Positions 7,261 through 16,493 of a stretch of DNA of 64,000 nucleotides are shown here, piece after piece; the first letter of the stretch is position 1; the number at the start of each line of letters is the position of its first letter. The stretch comes from SLSG01 sp964477035 (GTDB lineage: Bacteria > Bacteroidota > Bacteroidia > Bacteroidales > UBA7960). Position numbers and translations under genes: made by a program. The stretch lies in contig CAYZCW010000001.1 in the NCBI GenBank assembly GCA_964477035.1, positions 310,001 to 374,000 on the forward strand, given 5' to 3'. The notes under the pieces are model-generated. The model made no database searches. It was given only the letters and a program-made list of their open reading frames with translations, and was not told the DNA's origin.

Positions 7261-9465
7261 TCAGGAAATGACCCGGATGAGGCCGGCTCCCGGGCCGCTG
7301 ACCCTTCCGATCAGGGCTGCCCGGATGCCATGCGCCTCCTGCAGTGTATTCAGGTAGGTGTCTGCTTCCTCCTCCGGCAGGCTCAGCAGCAGTCCTCCGG
7401 ATGTCTGGGCGTCGCACAGGATCCACCGGGTGGTTTCAGGCAGGTCGTCCGGCCAGGTGGTCGCCCCTGCGGTATGCTCCCGGTTGCTGCGGGTGCCCCC
7501 CGGGATGGCCCCTGCAAGGACCAGTGCCTCCGTATCCGGGAGAATGGGGATCCGGGAGGCGTCCAGTTCCACATTGACCCCCGAAGCGGCGGCCATTTCC
7601 TTCAGGTGGCCGAGGAGGCCAAACCCGGTGATGTCGGTGCAGGCGTGAACCTCAAGGCCTTGCATGGCCAGTGCGGCCGCTTCATTCAGGCTGGCCATGG
7701 TCCTGGTGGCAAGGCCTTTTGACTGTTCTCCGGCCATGCCGCGCTTGATGGCTGTGGCGATGATGCCCGTTCCCAGGGGCTTGGTCAGCACGAGCACATC
7801 CCCTGGACGGGCGCCGCTGTTGGTGCGTATCTGTTCCGGATGCACGGTGCCGGTGACCACCATGCCGAACTTGGGTTCGGCATCTTCCACGGTATGGCCG
7901 CCCAGGATCTCGATCCCTGCCTCTGCGGCCTTGTCGGCAGCCCCTTTGAGGATTTGCTGCAGGACCTCCATGGGCAACCTGGCCGTGGGGAAGCCCACGA
8001 TGTTCAGGGCGAACAGGGGCCTGCCCCCCATGGCATAGATGTCGCTCAGGGCATTGGCCGCGGCAATGGCCCCGAAGTCGTAAGGGTCGTCCACCACCGG
8101 GGTGAAGAAATCCACACTCTGCACCAGCGCCAGGTCTTCGGTCAGTTTGTACACTGCAGCATCCTCGCTGCCGGCGGGACCGGCCAGCACGTTGGCCCCG
8201 GATGGCGACGGAAGGTTCTTCAGGAGTGCCTCCAGGTACTGGGGCCGGACCTTGCAGGCGCATCCCAGGCCGTGGGTGTAGCGGGTCAGCCGGACGGGTT
8301 CCCCGGCGGATATTTCGGGAGACGGCACGTCTCCCCTCAGCCGTTTAACCGCCTCCACGATTTCGGCGGCGGCGCGCTCCACCTCCTCCATGGTGGTCTG
8401 CCTTCCGGTGGATAGCCGGATCGTGCCCCGGATGATGTCCGGGGGCAGGCCCATGGCCGACAGCACGGGCGACAGGCTCTCGTCTCCCGCGTGGCATGCG
8501 GCGCCGGCAGAGGCCGCGATGCCTGTCAGTTCATCCAGCAGGGCACCGGCCTCCAGGTCCGGGAAGGCAATGCTCAGGGTGTTTGGCAGGCGGTGCACGG
8601 GATGTCCGTTCACGACCGTGAAGGGAAGTGATTCACAGATCAGCTCCTGCAGCCTGTCGCGGGTTTCCAGCATGTGCCACCGGTTCTGTTCCATGCCGTC
8701 AAGCGCCTGGGCGGCCGCCTCTCCCAGTCCGACGATCTCCGGCACATTCTCCGTGCCGGCCCGCAGCTCCCGCTCGTGTCCTGCCCCGTGAAGCAGCTTT
8801 TGGAGACGCACCCCGCGCTTCACATACAGGGCCCCCACCCCTTTGGGAGCATACATTTTGTGTCCGGCCACCGACAACAGGGAGGCTCCCATCCCCTGCA
8901 CATCGATGGGAATTTTGCCGGCCGTCTGGGCTGCATCGCTGTGAAACAGGATGTTGTGACGGGCGGCCAGCCTTCCGATCTCCTCCACCGGCTGTATGGT
9001 GCCCACCTCGTTGTTGGCATGCATGATGGTGATCAGGATGGTGTCCGGCCGGATCGCCTTGTTTAGTTGTTCCAGACTGACCCTTCCGCTGGCATCGGTT
9101 TCCAGCCAGGTGATCGTGAACTCCTGGGTCTCCAGAAAGCGGCACACTTCGGTCACTGCCGGGTGCTCCGTGCGGCTGGTGATGATGTGGGTGCCCCGGT
9201 CGCGCAATTCAAAGGCGGCCCCCTTGATGGCATGGTTGTTGGCTTCGGTACCCCCGCTGGTGAACACCACCTCGTCCGGCCGGCAATGCAGCAGGGCGGC
9301 CACCTGTTCCCTGGCCCGTTCCACCGCCAGGCGTGCCTGAACCCCCCAGGCATGGGTGCTGGAAGGATTGCCGTACTGGTTTTCAAGGAAAGGCTGCATG
9401 GCCCTGGCCACCCGGGGATCGACCGGGGTGGTGGCGTTGTGGTCGAGGTACACTGGCTGATTCAT
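7261..9465 (-). CDS. selD: cysteine desulfurase-selenophosphate synthetase (NifS-SelD) fusion protein
   Basis: 734 residues from the ATG at 9465. Residues 1-380 are a class V aminotransferase-type cysteine desulfurase: YLDHNATTP at the start, PLP lysine Lys203 in AGHKMYAPKG, active-site loop Cys324 in SAGAACHAG. Residues 385-734 are a full-length SelD: GLGCACK with catalytic Cys402 and Lys405 (E. coli Cys17/Lys20), GGHTVED and DITGFGLLGH. The desulfurase would strip selenium from selenocysteine or sulfur from cysteine and hand selenide to the SelD half, which makes selenophosphate with ATP. SelD uses cysteine, not selenocysteine, at the catalytic position. The open frame extends upstream to 9891 but only as shadow of mnmH. 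The start overlaps the mnmH stop by four bases (ATGA), indicating translational coupling. Confidence 0.93.
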   Translation of the reverse strand: MNQPVYLDHNATTPVDPRVARAMQPFLENQYGNPSSTHAWGVQARLAVERAREQVAALLHCRPDEVVFTSGGTEANNHAIKGAAFELRDRGTHIITSRTEHPAVTEVCRFLETQEFTITWLETDASGRVSLEQLNKAIRPDTILITIMHANNEVGTIQPVEEIGRLAARHNILFHSDAAQTAGKIPIDVQGMGASLLSVAGHKMYAPKGVGALYVKRGVRLQKLLHGAGHERELRAGTENVPEIVGLGEAAAQALDGMEQNRWHMLETRDRLQELICESLPFTVVNGHPVHRLPNTLSIAFPDLEAGALLDELTGIAASAGAACHAGDESLSPVLSAMGLPPDIIRGTIRLSTGRQTTMEEVERAAAEIVEAVKRLRGDVPSPEISAGEPVRLTRYTHGLGCACKVRPQYLEALLKNLPSPSGANVLAGPAGSEDAAVYKLTEDLALVQSVDFFTPVVDDPYDFGAIAAANALSDIYAMGGRPLFALNIVGFPTARLPMEVLQQILKGAADKAAEAGIEILGGHTVEDAEPKFGMVVTGTVHPEQIRTNSGARPGDVLVLTKPLGTGIIATAIKRGMAGEQSKGLATRTMASLNEAAALAMQGLEVHACTDITGFGLLGHLKEMAAASGVNVELDASRIPILPDTEALVLAGAIPGGTRSNREHTAGATTWPDDLPETTRWILCDAQTSGGLLLSLPEEEADTYLNTLQEAHGIRAALIGRVSGPGAGLIRVIS

Positions 9466-10517
9466 GGCTTGACTGGCTGCAAGATTGTGTGGCTGAAGGA
9501 AGCGGCCCAGGCCCGCAACATGAGGGCATTGTCTGCCGGGTCTGCCGAGGCGGCCGGCAGGTGCACCAGATGACCGGGCTGTTTGACCTCCAGGTCGTAC
9601 GCATAGGTTTTGTCGTAATAATGCAGGATGTGGCGGGCGGCCGCATGAAAGTCGCCTGCCTCCACCGCCTGCAGTGCCTCCCGGCACCGCTGATCCCCCA
9701 GCCGGCGACGGATCCGCAGGATGGCATCCTGCAACCCGGTCTCTGTAAAGCCGGCATACTCCCCGACCAGGCGCTCCACCCTGGCTTCCAGTGGCATGTC
9801 CAGGCAGACGGTCACGGCCTGTTCTTTTTGCCGGAAGAGCCCGGCGGGAATGGTGACGCTGCCGATGTTGCGGCTTTCGTCCTCCGTCCACACCGGGCGT
9901 TGCGAATCGAAGCGCAGCCAGTCCTGGGCCAGGTTGTTCTCGAACTGTTCATTGGTGGGTTGGGGAGGCTGGCCCAGGGCGCCGAAAGCGGAGCCTTTGT
10001 GATGGGCATGGTGTTCCAGGTCGAGCACCTGTTCTCCCATTGTCTGCAGTCGTTGCAGGATGGCGGTCTTGCCGGTGCCGGTCTTGCCGCTGAGGACGAG
10101 GAGGCGGGCAGGTCGTTGCCATGCTTCTGCAATATGCCTCCGGTAGGCCTTGTACCCGCCCTCCAGAACAGACACATCGAATCCGGCCAGTGACAGAAGC
10201 CACCCAAGGCCCTCCGATCGCATGCCCCCGCGCCAGCAGTGCATCAGCACCCGTTTTCCGGGGGCGGCCTTCAGGGCTTGCCGGACATAAGCGGAAAGAT
10301 GCCCGCCGGCGCAGTCCAGGCCCAGCAGCAAAGCTGCCTCCCGGCCGGATCTTTTATACAGGGTTCCCACCCTTGCCCGTTCTTCATCACTGAACAGGGG
10401 GAGGTTCACTGCCCCGGGGACATGGCCCCGGGTATATTCTGAAGGGGACCGGACGTCCAGGACCGGCAACTCCTGCCGGATCGTTTCAAAATCGGTGACT
10501 CCAATGGGGGACAGCAC
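9462..10517 (-). CDS. mnmH: tRNA 2-selenouridine synthase
   Basis: 351 residues. The N-terminal rhodanese domain has the catalytic Cys94 in HCWRGGMRS, the signature of MnmH/SelU. A P-loop (GKTGTGKT, 144-151) starts the C-terminal domain that binds the geranyl or tRNA substrate. The enzyme replaces sulfur in 2-thiouridine at tRNA position 34 with selenium, using selenophosphate. The start is a GTG at 10517; the only longer option is blocked by an in-frame stop within about 40 bases, and no ATG precedes the conserved region. It is the first gene of a two-gene unit with the NifS-SelD fusion, which makes its co-substrate. MnmA, which makes the thiouridine substrate, is at 59122-60300. Confidence 0.94.
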   Translation of the reverse strand: MLSPIGVTDFETIRQELPVLDVRSPSEYTRGHVPGAVNLPLFSDEERARVGTLYKRSGREAALLLGLDCAGGHLSAYVRQALKAAPGKRVLMHCWRGGMRSEGLGWLLSLAGFDVSVLEGGYKAYRRHIAEAWQRPARLLVLSGKTGTGKTAILQRLQTMGEQVLDLEHHAHHKGSAFGALGQPPQPTNEQFENNLAQDWLRFDSQRPVWTEDESRNIGSVTIPAGLFRQKEQAVTVCLDMPLEARVERLVGEYAGFTETGLQDAILRIRRRLGDQRCREALQAVEAGDFHAAARHILHYYDKTYAYDLEVKQPGHLVHLPAASADPADNALMLRAWAASFSHTILQPVKP

Positions 10518-10555
10518 AGGCCAAAGTTCGGGTTTTTTACCGGATCCTGCACCAC

Positions 10556-12946
10556 TTATTCATATTTCAGGTGGTCGACCGGGTTCTGCCTGGCGGCGCG
10601 GGTGGAGTAAATCATGACCGTGGCGGAGGCAATGGCCATCAGGAGCAGGAAGGCGACGGCGAAGTGCAGCGCATTCATTCCGATGCGGTAAGGATAGTTG
10701 TCCAGCCAGCGTCCCATGAGCATGTAGGCCACGGGCGTGGCCAGGATGGCTGCCAGTCCGACGAGACGCATAAAGCCTCCCATGAGCAGGAGGTTGATGC
10801 GGGCCACCGTACTCCCCAAAACCTTGCGTACGGCGATCTCCTTCCGGCGCTGGTTCATCATGAAGGCGGTGAGGCCGAACAGGCCAAGGCAGGAGATGAT
10901 GATGCACAGGGCGGAGAACCATGCGAACAGCTGCCTGGTGTTGCGCTCGCTGCGCGTTTGGTTGGACAGCACCTCGTTCACCAGCCGGCCGTTGAAGACC
11001 CTGCCCGGGAAGAACTCCCTGAATTCCTCCTCCAGGCTGGTCAGAAAGTCCTGGGGATCGCGGTCCCTGTAACGGATATTCAGGGTCAGCATGCGGCTGG
11101 TATCATAGAAAAAGACCGCCGGCTGGATCGGCTGGTGCAGGGAGAAGTAGTTGTAGTCGCGCACCACCCCGATGATGGTGAAATACTCAAAGTCGTCGCT
11201 CCAGATGTTCAGCAGTCTTTGTCCCACCGGGTCGTCCCATCCGAAGGCGCGGCAGGTGGCTTCATTGACCATGGCGGCCATATAGTCCGTCCCGGCCTCC
11301 CTGCTGAAGTTCCGGCCTGCCACCACATCGATTTCCATAAGGGGGAAGAAATCCGGGTCCGGAAAGCCAAACCGGGCCATCAGCTGGGTGGCTGCGGAAT
11401 CGGCCGCCACGATGGTCGATTGTTGCCCGGCCACCCCGTTGTACTGGCTGGCAATGCCGGCACCCACCACCTCCGGGCGGCCTGCCAGGTGGTTGCGGAA
11501 GCCCAGGATCTGTTCGTAGGTTGTGCCTTCGCTGAATGCCAGGTAAACCATGTCGTCCGGGCGGTAGCCGCGGTCTTTGTGTTGCATGTAGCGGATCTGC
11601 TGCATGACGATGATGGTGGACACGATGAGCACGGCCGATACGGCAAACTGCACCACCACCAGGATCTTGCGCAACCAGGCCGCCTGAGGCCGCCCCGATG
11701 CGGAGGCCGATTTCAGCACTTCGGTCGCCTGAAACTTCGACAGGAACAGCCCCGGGTAAAGCCCGCTGGCCAGGCCGACGACCAGCCAAAGCCCCAGCAG
11801 CCCGATGTTGAACAGGGGGTTGCCCGCAAAGTCTATCCTCAGCGTGGTGCCCAGCAGGCTGTTGAATTCCGGGAGGATGACTTCGATCATGACCAGGGAA
11901 AAGACGATGGCCGCCAGGACAATCACCAGGGATTCGCCGATGAATTGAATGGCCAGTGTGTTGCTGCCGGCTCCCATCACCTTGCGAACCCCCACCTCCC
12001 GGGCGCGTCTTACCGAGTGGGCCGTGGCCAGGTTGATGAAATTGATGCAGGCGATGGCCAGCACCAGGACGGCCACCAGAATGAAGACATAGACGGTGGA
12101 TAGGCTGCCGATGGAAGAATACATATGGAATTTGATGTCGCCCGAGCGCAGGTAGATGTCTCCGGCGGGCTGCAGGTAGAAGGTGTTTTTCATGACACGG
12201 TCTTCCCCTTCCAGTTCCGTGTATTGCCTGTATTGGTCATTGAGGAGGGAGGCAACCCTTTCCGGATCGGCCCCCTCACGGAGCAACAGGTAGTTTGCCA
12301 GGGAGTTGTTTCCCAGGTGGTGCATGAAGGGGTTGTCGTTCTCCACGGTGATGAAAGACAGCAACAGATCAAACCCAAGGTGGGACTGCAAGCCCTCGTT
12401 CTCGAAGACCCCGGTGATCGTATAGGGGGTGCCGTTGTGCCGGAGGGTCTCCCCGACCACATCGCTGCGCTTGAAGAGCCTCAGGGCGGCTTCCCTGCTG
12501 ATCACGGCGGTCCGGGGACTGGTCAGCATGCCACCGGCGTCCCCACCTTCCAGAACGGGCAGGCCAAACAATTCGAGGACCTTGCCTTCGGAGTAATAGA
12601 TGACCTCCCGGAATTCCTCCTCCCCGGCCTCCACGCCTGAGGGGGCCCATTGGATGCGGATGATCTCTTCCACATCCGGCACATGGTCGCGGACAAAAGG
12701 AGCCCAGCCCCCGCTGGTGATCGCCACATGCTGGACGTCGATCCCCGTGGGTTCCTGTTCCCCGACCAGCCTGTACATGCGGTCGGCCTCGGGAAAGTGG
12801 CGGTCGTAGGAGAGTTCGTTTTGCAGGTAAAGCGCGATCAGTATGAAAGCCGTTAAACCGGCCGTCAGGCCGATGATGTTGATGAGGGCAAAGGAGGGAT
12901 TTTTCTTCAGGTACCGAAGCGCGGTTTTCAGGAAGTGGGCAAACAT
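10556..12946 (-). CDS. FtsX/MacB-type ABC transporter permease (two-domain, no adjacent ATPase)
   Basis: 796 residues from the ATG at 12946. Two similar halves: each has an N-terminal membrane helix, a periplasmic MacB-like domain and an FtsX core of three to four helices. The first half has NIIGLTAGLTAFILIALY then RRAREVGVRKVMGA; the second has NQRRKEIAVRKVLGST. In MacB-type machines such proteins transmit cytoplasmic ATP hydrolysis to periplasmic movements without carrying substrate through the membrane. No ATPase gene is adjacent. Two more members lie at 39639-42020 and 56559-58982. An exact -7 element lies 40 bases upstream of the start and a TGTCC/GGACA palindrome about 100 bases further. 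Bacteroidota carry many such solo permeases of unknown function. Confidence 0.88.
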   Translation of the reverse strand: MFAHFLKTALRYLKKNPSFALINIIGLTAGLTAFILIALYLQNELSYDRHFPEADRMYRLVGEQEPTGIDVQHVAITSGGWAPFVRDHVPDVEEIIRIQWAPSGVEAGEEEFREVIYYSEGKVLELFGLPVLEGGDAGGMLTSPRTAVISREAALRLFKRSDVVGETLRHNGTPYTITGVFENEGLQSHLGFDLLLSFITVENDNPFMHHLGNNSLANYLLLREGADPERVASLLNDQYRQYTELEGEDRVMKNTFYLQPAGDIYLRSGDIKFHMYSSIGSLSTVYVFILVAVLVLAIACINFINLATAHSVRRAREVGVRKVMGAGSNTLAIQFIGESLVIVLAAIVFSLVMIEVILPEFNSLLGTTLRIDFAGNPLFNIGLLGLWLVVGLASGLYPGLFLSKFQATEVLKSASASGRPQAAWLRKILVVVQFAVSAVLIVSTIIVMQQIRYMQHKDRGYRPDDMVYLAFSEGTTYEQILGFRNHLAGRPEVVGAGIASQYNGVAGQQSTIVAADSAATQLMARFGFPDPDFFPLMEIDVVAGRNFSREAGTDYMAAMVNEATCRAFGWDDPVGQRLLNIWSDDFEYFTIIGVVRDYNYFSLHQPIQPAVFFYDTSRMLTLNIRYRDRDPQDFLTSLEEEFREFFPGRVFNGRLVNEVLSNQTRSERNTRQLFAWFSALCIIISCLGLFGLTAFMMNQRRKEIAVRKVLGSTVARINLLLMGGFMRLVGLAAILATPVAYMLMGRWLDNYPYRIGMNALHFAVAFLLLMAIASATVMIYSTRAARQNPVDHLKYE

Positions 12947-12985
12947 GGGCAGACAGGGTTTGGTCGGGTATTCCAATAAATGAAC

Positions 12986-12993
12986 CAAAAGTA
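12986..12993 (-). promoter_or_regulatory. -7 promoter element for the first FtsX-type permease
   Basis: Minus-strand TACTTTTG, an exact TAnnTTTG match, 40 bases before the permease ATG. No -33 element is obvious, so an activator may be needed; a candidate binding site lies at 13083-13116. Confidence 0.5.
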
Positions 12994-13082
12994 TGCCATA
13001 TCTTTTAAGGGATTCATTATTTATGGGTTGCATTCAGGTAGGCGGGAGAACCATGTCATGAAATGTGCCGAAACGGGCAATA

Positions 13083-13116
13083 GTGTCCACAACCGGACAC
13101 CATTGTCCGGCAATGG
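13083..13116. promoter_or_regulatory. tandem palindromes upstream of the FtsX-type permease
   Basis: First GTGTCC-N6-GGACAC (13083-13100), then directly CCATTG-N5-CAATGG (13100-13116), whose loop TCCGG repeats part of the first motif. Neither is followed by a T run on either strand, so they are not terminators. The first matches a second site, TGTCC-N6-GGACA, at 29658-29673. Position about 90-120 bases upstream of the permease -7 element suits an upstream activator. Confidence 0.5.
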
Positions 13117-13167
13117 TCTGGATGAATGTTTCCGGCCGGACCCGTTTAAAGGCTGCCCGCAGGTTGT

Positions 13168-14109
13168 TTATTGCCCGGGCCGGAGCAGAAACTCCAGGGG
13201 GATGTCCAGGCGGGCATTCCAGGAGACTTCATTGTGCTCTGCCCCATCAAATCGCCGGGTGATCCATTGGTCCGGACCGTATCCGGCCTGTTCCATGATC
13301 CGGTCGGCCTGCCGCTGGTAGGGCTCATAAAGGGAATCCAGGGTGGCTGTCCCATAATCAAAGTACAGGCGGTGGCGCCCGGGCGGTGGCAGGTGGTTGC
13401 GCAGGTAGTCGAAGAAGGCATGGACGATGGGTTCTCCTTCGATCTCTGCGCCGATGGGCCAGTGGGTGGAGATGCAACCGGCCCTGCCGAATACTTCAGG
13501 GTATTCACACAGGGCGTACCATGAGATGAGTGCCCCCATGCTCGAGCCCATGATGGCCGTGTGTTCCGGTCCGCTGTGTGTGGCGTAGCGGCTGTCAATC
13601 AGGGGCTTCAACTCTTCGACCAGGAATCTGAGGTAGTCGTCGGCCATCGGCATGGGCGGGGTGTCGGTTTCGCTGTGCTCCCGGGCCGATTGCTCCAACT
13701 GCGAAAGGAGCTCTTCCGGCAGGGAAAAGAATGGCTTCTGAGGAAAGTACTCCACCCCCCGCAAAGGCCCGGCATTGTGCACCCCGACCACGATGCATTC
13801 TTCGATCAGGCCCCGTGCCGTCAGGTCGCTGACCACCTCGTGCACCCGCCAGGCCTGGTGGTTCCAGGTGATGGCCGTGTCGAAAAGCATCTGTCCGTCG
13901 TGCATGTACAGGACGGCATACCGCTTTCCCGGGTCATAGCCTTCCGGCAGCCAGACATCCACATGCCGCGGGGAGATGAATTCGGAAGCCATGTTTTCGA
14001 TGCGTTCGATTTGTCCGGTGGAGACTTCCGGCAGGGCTTCGGCAGGCCCGGCCTGTCTTCCGCAGGCGACGCCCAGAAGCAGGGCAAGCAAGAGGGGTGT
14101 CCTTTTCAT
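13168..14109 (-). CDS. lipoprotein esterase of the enterochelin-esterase/esterase-D family
   Basis: 313 residues. An export signal ends in LLGVAC with Cys16 as likely lipidation site. The alpha/beta-hydrolase fold has the nucleophile Ser190 in GSSMGA, an early YAVLYMHDGQ strand-loop segment, and a C-terminal HNEVSW histidine. It resembles the putative esterase family that includes Fes-like siderophore esterases and feruloyl/acetyl-xylan esterases. The substrate is not evident; no siderophore or carbohydrate gene is next to it. The start codon overlaps the stop of the methyltransferase gene by four bases (ATGA), so it is the last gene of a three-gene unit with the serine hydrolase and methyltransferase. 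Confidence 0.82.
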   Translation of the reverse strand: MKRTPLLLALLLGVACGRQAGPAEALPEVSTGQIERIENMASEFISPRHVDVWLPEGYDPGKRYAVLYMHDGQMLFDTAITWNHQAWRVHEVVSDLTARGLIEECIVVGVHNAGPLRGVEYFPQKPFFSLPEELLSQLEQSAREHSETDTPPMPMADDYLRFLVEELKPLIDSRYATHSGPEHTAIMGSSMGALISWYALCEYPEVFGRAGCISTHWPIGAEIEGEPIVHAFFDYLRNHLPPPGRHRLYFDYGTATLDSLYEPYQRQADRIMEQAGYGPDQWITRRFDGAEHNEVSWNARLDIPLEFLLRPGQ

Positions 14110-14711
14110 GTATTGGTGTTTTTGGTTCCCAGGAAGCGGACCACCTCGGCGGGACCGCTGTGGTAGAGGCCTTCTTCCAGAACAATGGTGGTCTTCCTGT
14201 TTTCAATGATTTCCAGGCCCGCGAACTCCTGACGGAGTTGCTCCGGGGTGTAAAGGAGGTCCGGGTCCTTGGGCCCTCCCGAGTCGTTCGGTATCTGGTC
14301 CGGGGTAAAAGCCTCCAGCAACAGAAAGCCTCCCGGGCTCAATGCTTCCCTTATCCGGCGATGAAAGGCATGACGCCAGGAAAGGGGCAGGTGAACATAT
14401 ATCAGGGCAACGAGGTCGAAAGAAAGGGGGGCGGGATCGAAATGCTTTGCGTCAGCAAGCCGGTAGTCGAGGCATGCCCCATGGAGGGCCGCCAGGCGGA
14501 GTGCCTTTTCCCGGCCCCTGCTGCTCTGGTCGAATGCGGTCACCTCCCAGCCCCGGGTCGCAGCATACACGGCATCGCGGCCTTCCCCGGCCCCGGGAAC
14601 CAGCATGCGGCCCGGGGGCAGGTTGTCGACCACCTGCCTGAACCAGTCGTTGGGGTGCACGCCGTAAATATATTCTTCAGGAGCGTACCTGTCGTCCCAG
14701 CTGCCCTTCAT
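14106..14711 (-). CDS. class I SAM-dependent methyltransferase, TehB/thiopurine-methyltransferase-like
   Basis: 201 residues from the ATG at 14711, which follows the stop of the serine-hydrolase gene by one base (TAAGATG). It begins WDDRYAPEEYIYG, typical of the thiopurine methyltransferase / TehB group. The SAM-binding motif is LVPGAGEGRDA, followed by an acidic strand end (VTAFDQS). Post-motif blocks YVHLPLSWR and LSPGGFLLLEAF are also family-like. Such enzymes methylate small toxic compounds such as tellurite, thiols or halides. A longer frame to 14762 overlaps the upstream gene and lacks conservation features. Tight linkage to both neighbours indicates one operon. Confidence 0.82.
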   Translation of the reverse strand: MKGSWDDRYAPEEYIYGVHPNDWFRQVVDNLPPGRMLVPGAGEGRDAVYAATRGWEVTAFDQSSRGREKALRLAALHGACLDYRLADAKHFDPAPLSFDLVALIYVHLPLSWRHAFHRRIREALSPGGFLLLEAFTPDQIPNDSGGPKDPDLLYTPEQLRQEFAGLEIIENRKTTIVLEEGLYHSGPAEVVRFLGTKNTNT

Positions 14712-14712
14712 C

Positions 14713-16416
14713 TTACCTGGTTTTTTCAAACAGGATGCCGAAGGAGCGTCCGCTGGTGGCACGGAATCCGCTCACCCGGCCCTGCTCATCCCGGACAAAG
14801 TTGATGCCGCTGATCGGAAATTCCCCGGCAAACTGGTCCTTTTCATCGGGCTTCAGGGGGATGGGTTCCATTCTTCGGTGGACCAGCAGGATGCCCCCGT
14901 CTTCATGGGATGAGATTTCGTAAAAAGCCTCAAGCTCTTCACTGAAATACCTTCCCAGGTACTCATCCACCTCTTCCGGGGAAGGACTCCAGACAGGTTC
15001 GAAAACACGGGTGGCCCCGTGTGCCCCGTTCTGGTGCAGGGTCATGCGGTCCACCACCCCCAGTTCATTGCGGTGAAACGTCATGCCCGCCTCCACCACG
15101 GTCATATAAAATGTGCTGTCGGAGCTGGGAAAGACCTCAAAGCGCGGCTGCATGCTGGCCTGGGTATACAGTTTGTCCCCTTCCCGGGTAAACTCCAGCA
15201 CGAAGCCGGGGGCGGCATCCAGTTCGTAGCGGCCGGCATAGTCGTCGAAAAGTTCCGGGTCGAACACGAACTCCCCGGAGGCCGTTTCCTGTTCCTCCCC
15301 GTCGGAGGACTCCATCCCATCGGCAAAGAAGGCCTCGGCGAGCTTCTGGGCGATGCTGCCGTCGAAGCCGGCGTGGTTGCTCTGGGTGATGACCGCCCCG
15401 CGGATGTCCGGAAAAATGAACAGCTGCGAGCGGTGGGCCATGTCGGACCCCCCGTGGTGCCAGCGGGTGAGCCCGTGCAGATCGTCAAGGAACAGCCCGA
15501 GTCCGTACCCGGTGCCCTGCCCGCCGTTCAGGACGTATGGGGTGGTCATCTTGTCAATGGCCTCCTTCCCGCCCAGCCGGGGTTCGAAGAAATTGTTGAC
15601 CCACAGGGCCAGGTCTCCCACTGTGGTATACATGCCTCCGGCCCCGATGACGGAGGCCAGGTCCGGCGCCTCCCGGAAGGACTCCTCTTCTGTGGGCGCA
15701 TAGCCCTGGGCGCTGTTTTTGATCACGTCGTACCGGTTGGCACGAACCAGGGTCTGTTCCATGCCCAGGGGGCGGAACACCTCCTGGTCCATCCATTCGT
15801 GAAAGGGCCGCCCACCCACCCGCTCCACCACCGTGGCCAGCAGGGAAAAGCCGGTATTGTTGTAAAGGAACAGCTCGCCGGGCGTGTATTGCAATGCGGG
15901 CTGGCGCTGCACCAGGGCGATGATCTCCTCCCGGCGGATGTCATCGGTGGGCTGCCGTCCTGCCATGGCAAAGGCGTTTAAAAACTCCCGGTAGCCACTG
16001 GTGTGGGATACCAGGTGTCGGAGCGTGACGGTATGCGCCAGCTCAGGCAGTTCCGGGATGTGGAGGCGGATATCGTCGTCGAGCGACAACAGCCCCCGCT
16101 GTTCCAGCAGGACGATGGCGAAGGCCGTGAACTGTTTGGAGGTGGACCCGATGTTTGTCCGCGTTCCCGCCTCAAACGGAATGCCGTGGGAGAGGTTGGC
16201 CATGCCGAAAGCCTTCTGGTAAATGATTTCTCCCCCGCGCATGACCAGGACCACCCCGCCGGGATCGTGCTCATTGTCCCAGGGTTTGATGAGTTCTTCG
16301 GCGGTTTGTTCCGGGGTGGTTTCCTGAGCCCTGGCCGGGAGCACGGCCAGCAGGGGGAGGCTGAACAGCAGGACCGACCAGGCTGCTGTGCAGAGAGATT
16401 GTCTGATGGTTTTCAT
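14713..16416 (-). CDS. exported serine hydrolase of the beta-lactamase/AmpC (class C) family
   Basis: 567 residues with a cleavable signal peptide (hydrophobic 12-25, ARA-Q cleavage near 30). The penicillin-binding fold has the SxxK motif Ser91-Thr-Ser-Lys94 (IGSTSKQFTAF), the second motif YNN at 185-187 (ELFLYNNTGF) and a third HGG motif (RWHHGGSDM). The region after about residue 375 is an extra C-terminal beta domain. The family includes DD-peptidases, esterases and D-aminopeptidases; the histidine-containing HGG in place of KTG is common in the non-lactamase esterase-like members. It is first in a three-gene unit. An antibiotic-resistance role should not be assumed. Confidence 0.85.
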   Translation of the reverse strand: MKTIRQSLCTAAWSVLLFSLPLLAVLPARAQETTPEQTAEELIKPWDNEHDPGGVVLVMRGGEIIYQKAFGMANLSHGIPFEAGTRTNIGSTSKQFTAFAIVLLEQRGLLSLDDDIRLHIPELPELAHTVTLRHLVSHTSGYREFLNAFAMAGRQPTDDIRREEIIALVQRQPALQYTPGELFLYNNTGFSLLATVVERVGGRPFHEWMDQEVFRPLGMEQTLVRANRYDVIKNSAQGYAPTEEESFREAPDLASVIGAGGMYTTVGDLALWVNNFFEPRLGGKEAIDKMTTPYVLNGGQGTGYGLGLFLDDLHGLTRWHHGGSDMAHRSQLFIFPDIRGAVITQSNHAGFDGSIAQKLAEAFFADGMESSDGEEQETASGEFVFDPELFDDYAGRYELDAAPGFVLEFTREGDKLYTQASMQPRFEVFPSSDSTFYMTVVEAGMTFHRNELGVVDRMTLHQNGAHGATRVFEPVWSPSPEEVDEYLGRYFSEELEAFYEISSHEDGGILLVHRRMEPIPLKPDEKDQFAGEFPISGINFVRDEQGRVSGFRATSGRSFGILFEKTR

Positions 16417-16493
16417 GGTTTACATGGTTTTGCCGCCGGACCGGGCCGGGGCATTGTTAACACAAATCAACCCTTCTCAAAAATCAAACCAAA

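Noticed and set aside
9466..9891. 5' extension of the desulfurase-SelD fusion
   Set aside because: The extra residues are an out-of-frame reading of mnmH. The family start YLDHNATTP follows the ATG at 9465.
14713..16416. Beta-lactamase resistance gene
   Set aside because: Only the fold motifs are shared. The HGG third motif and extra C-terminal domain fit the esterase/peptidase-like members.
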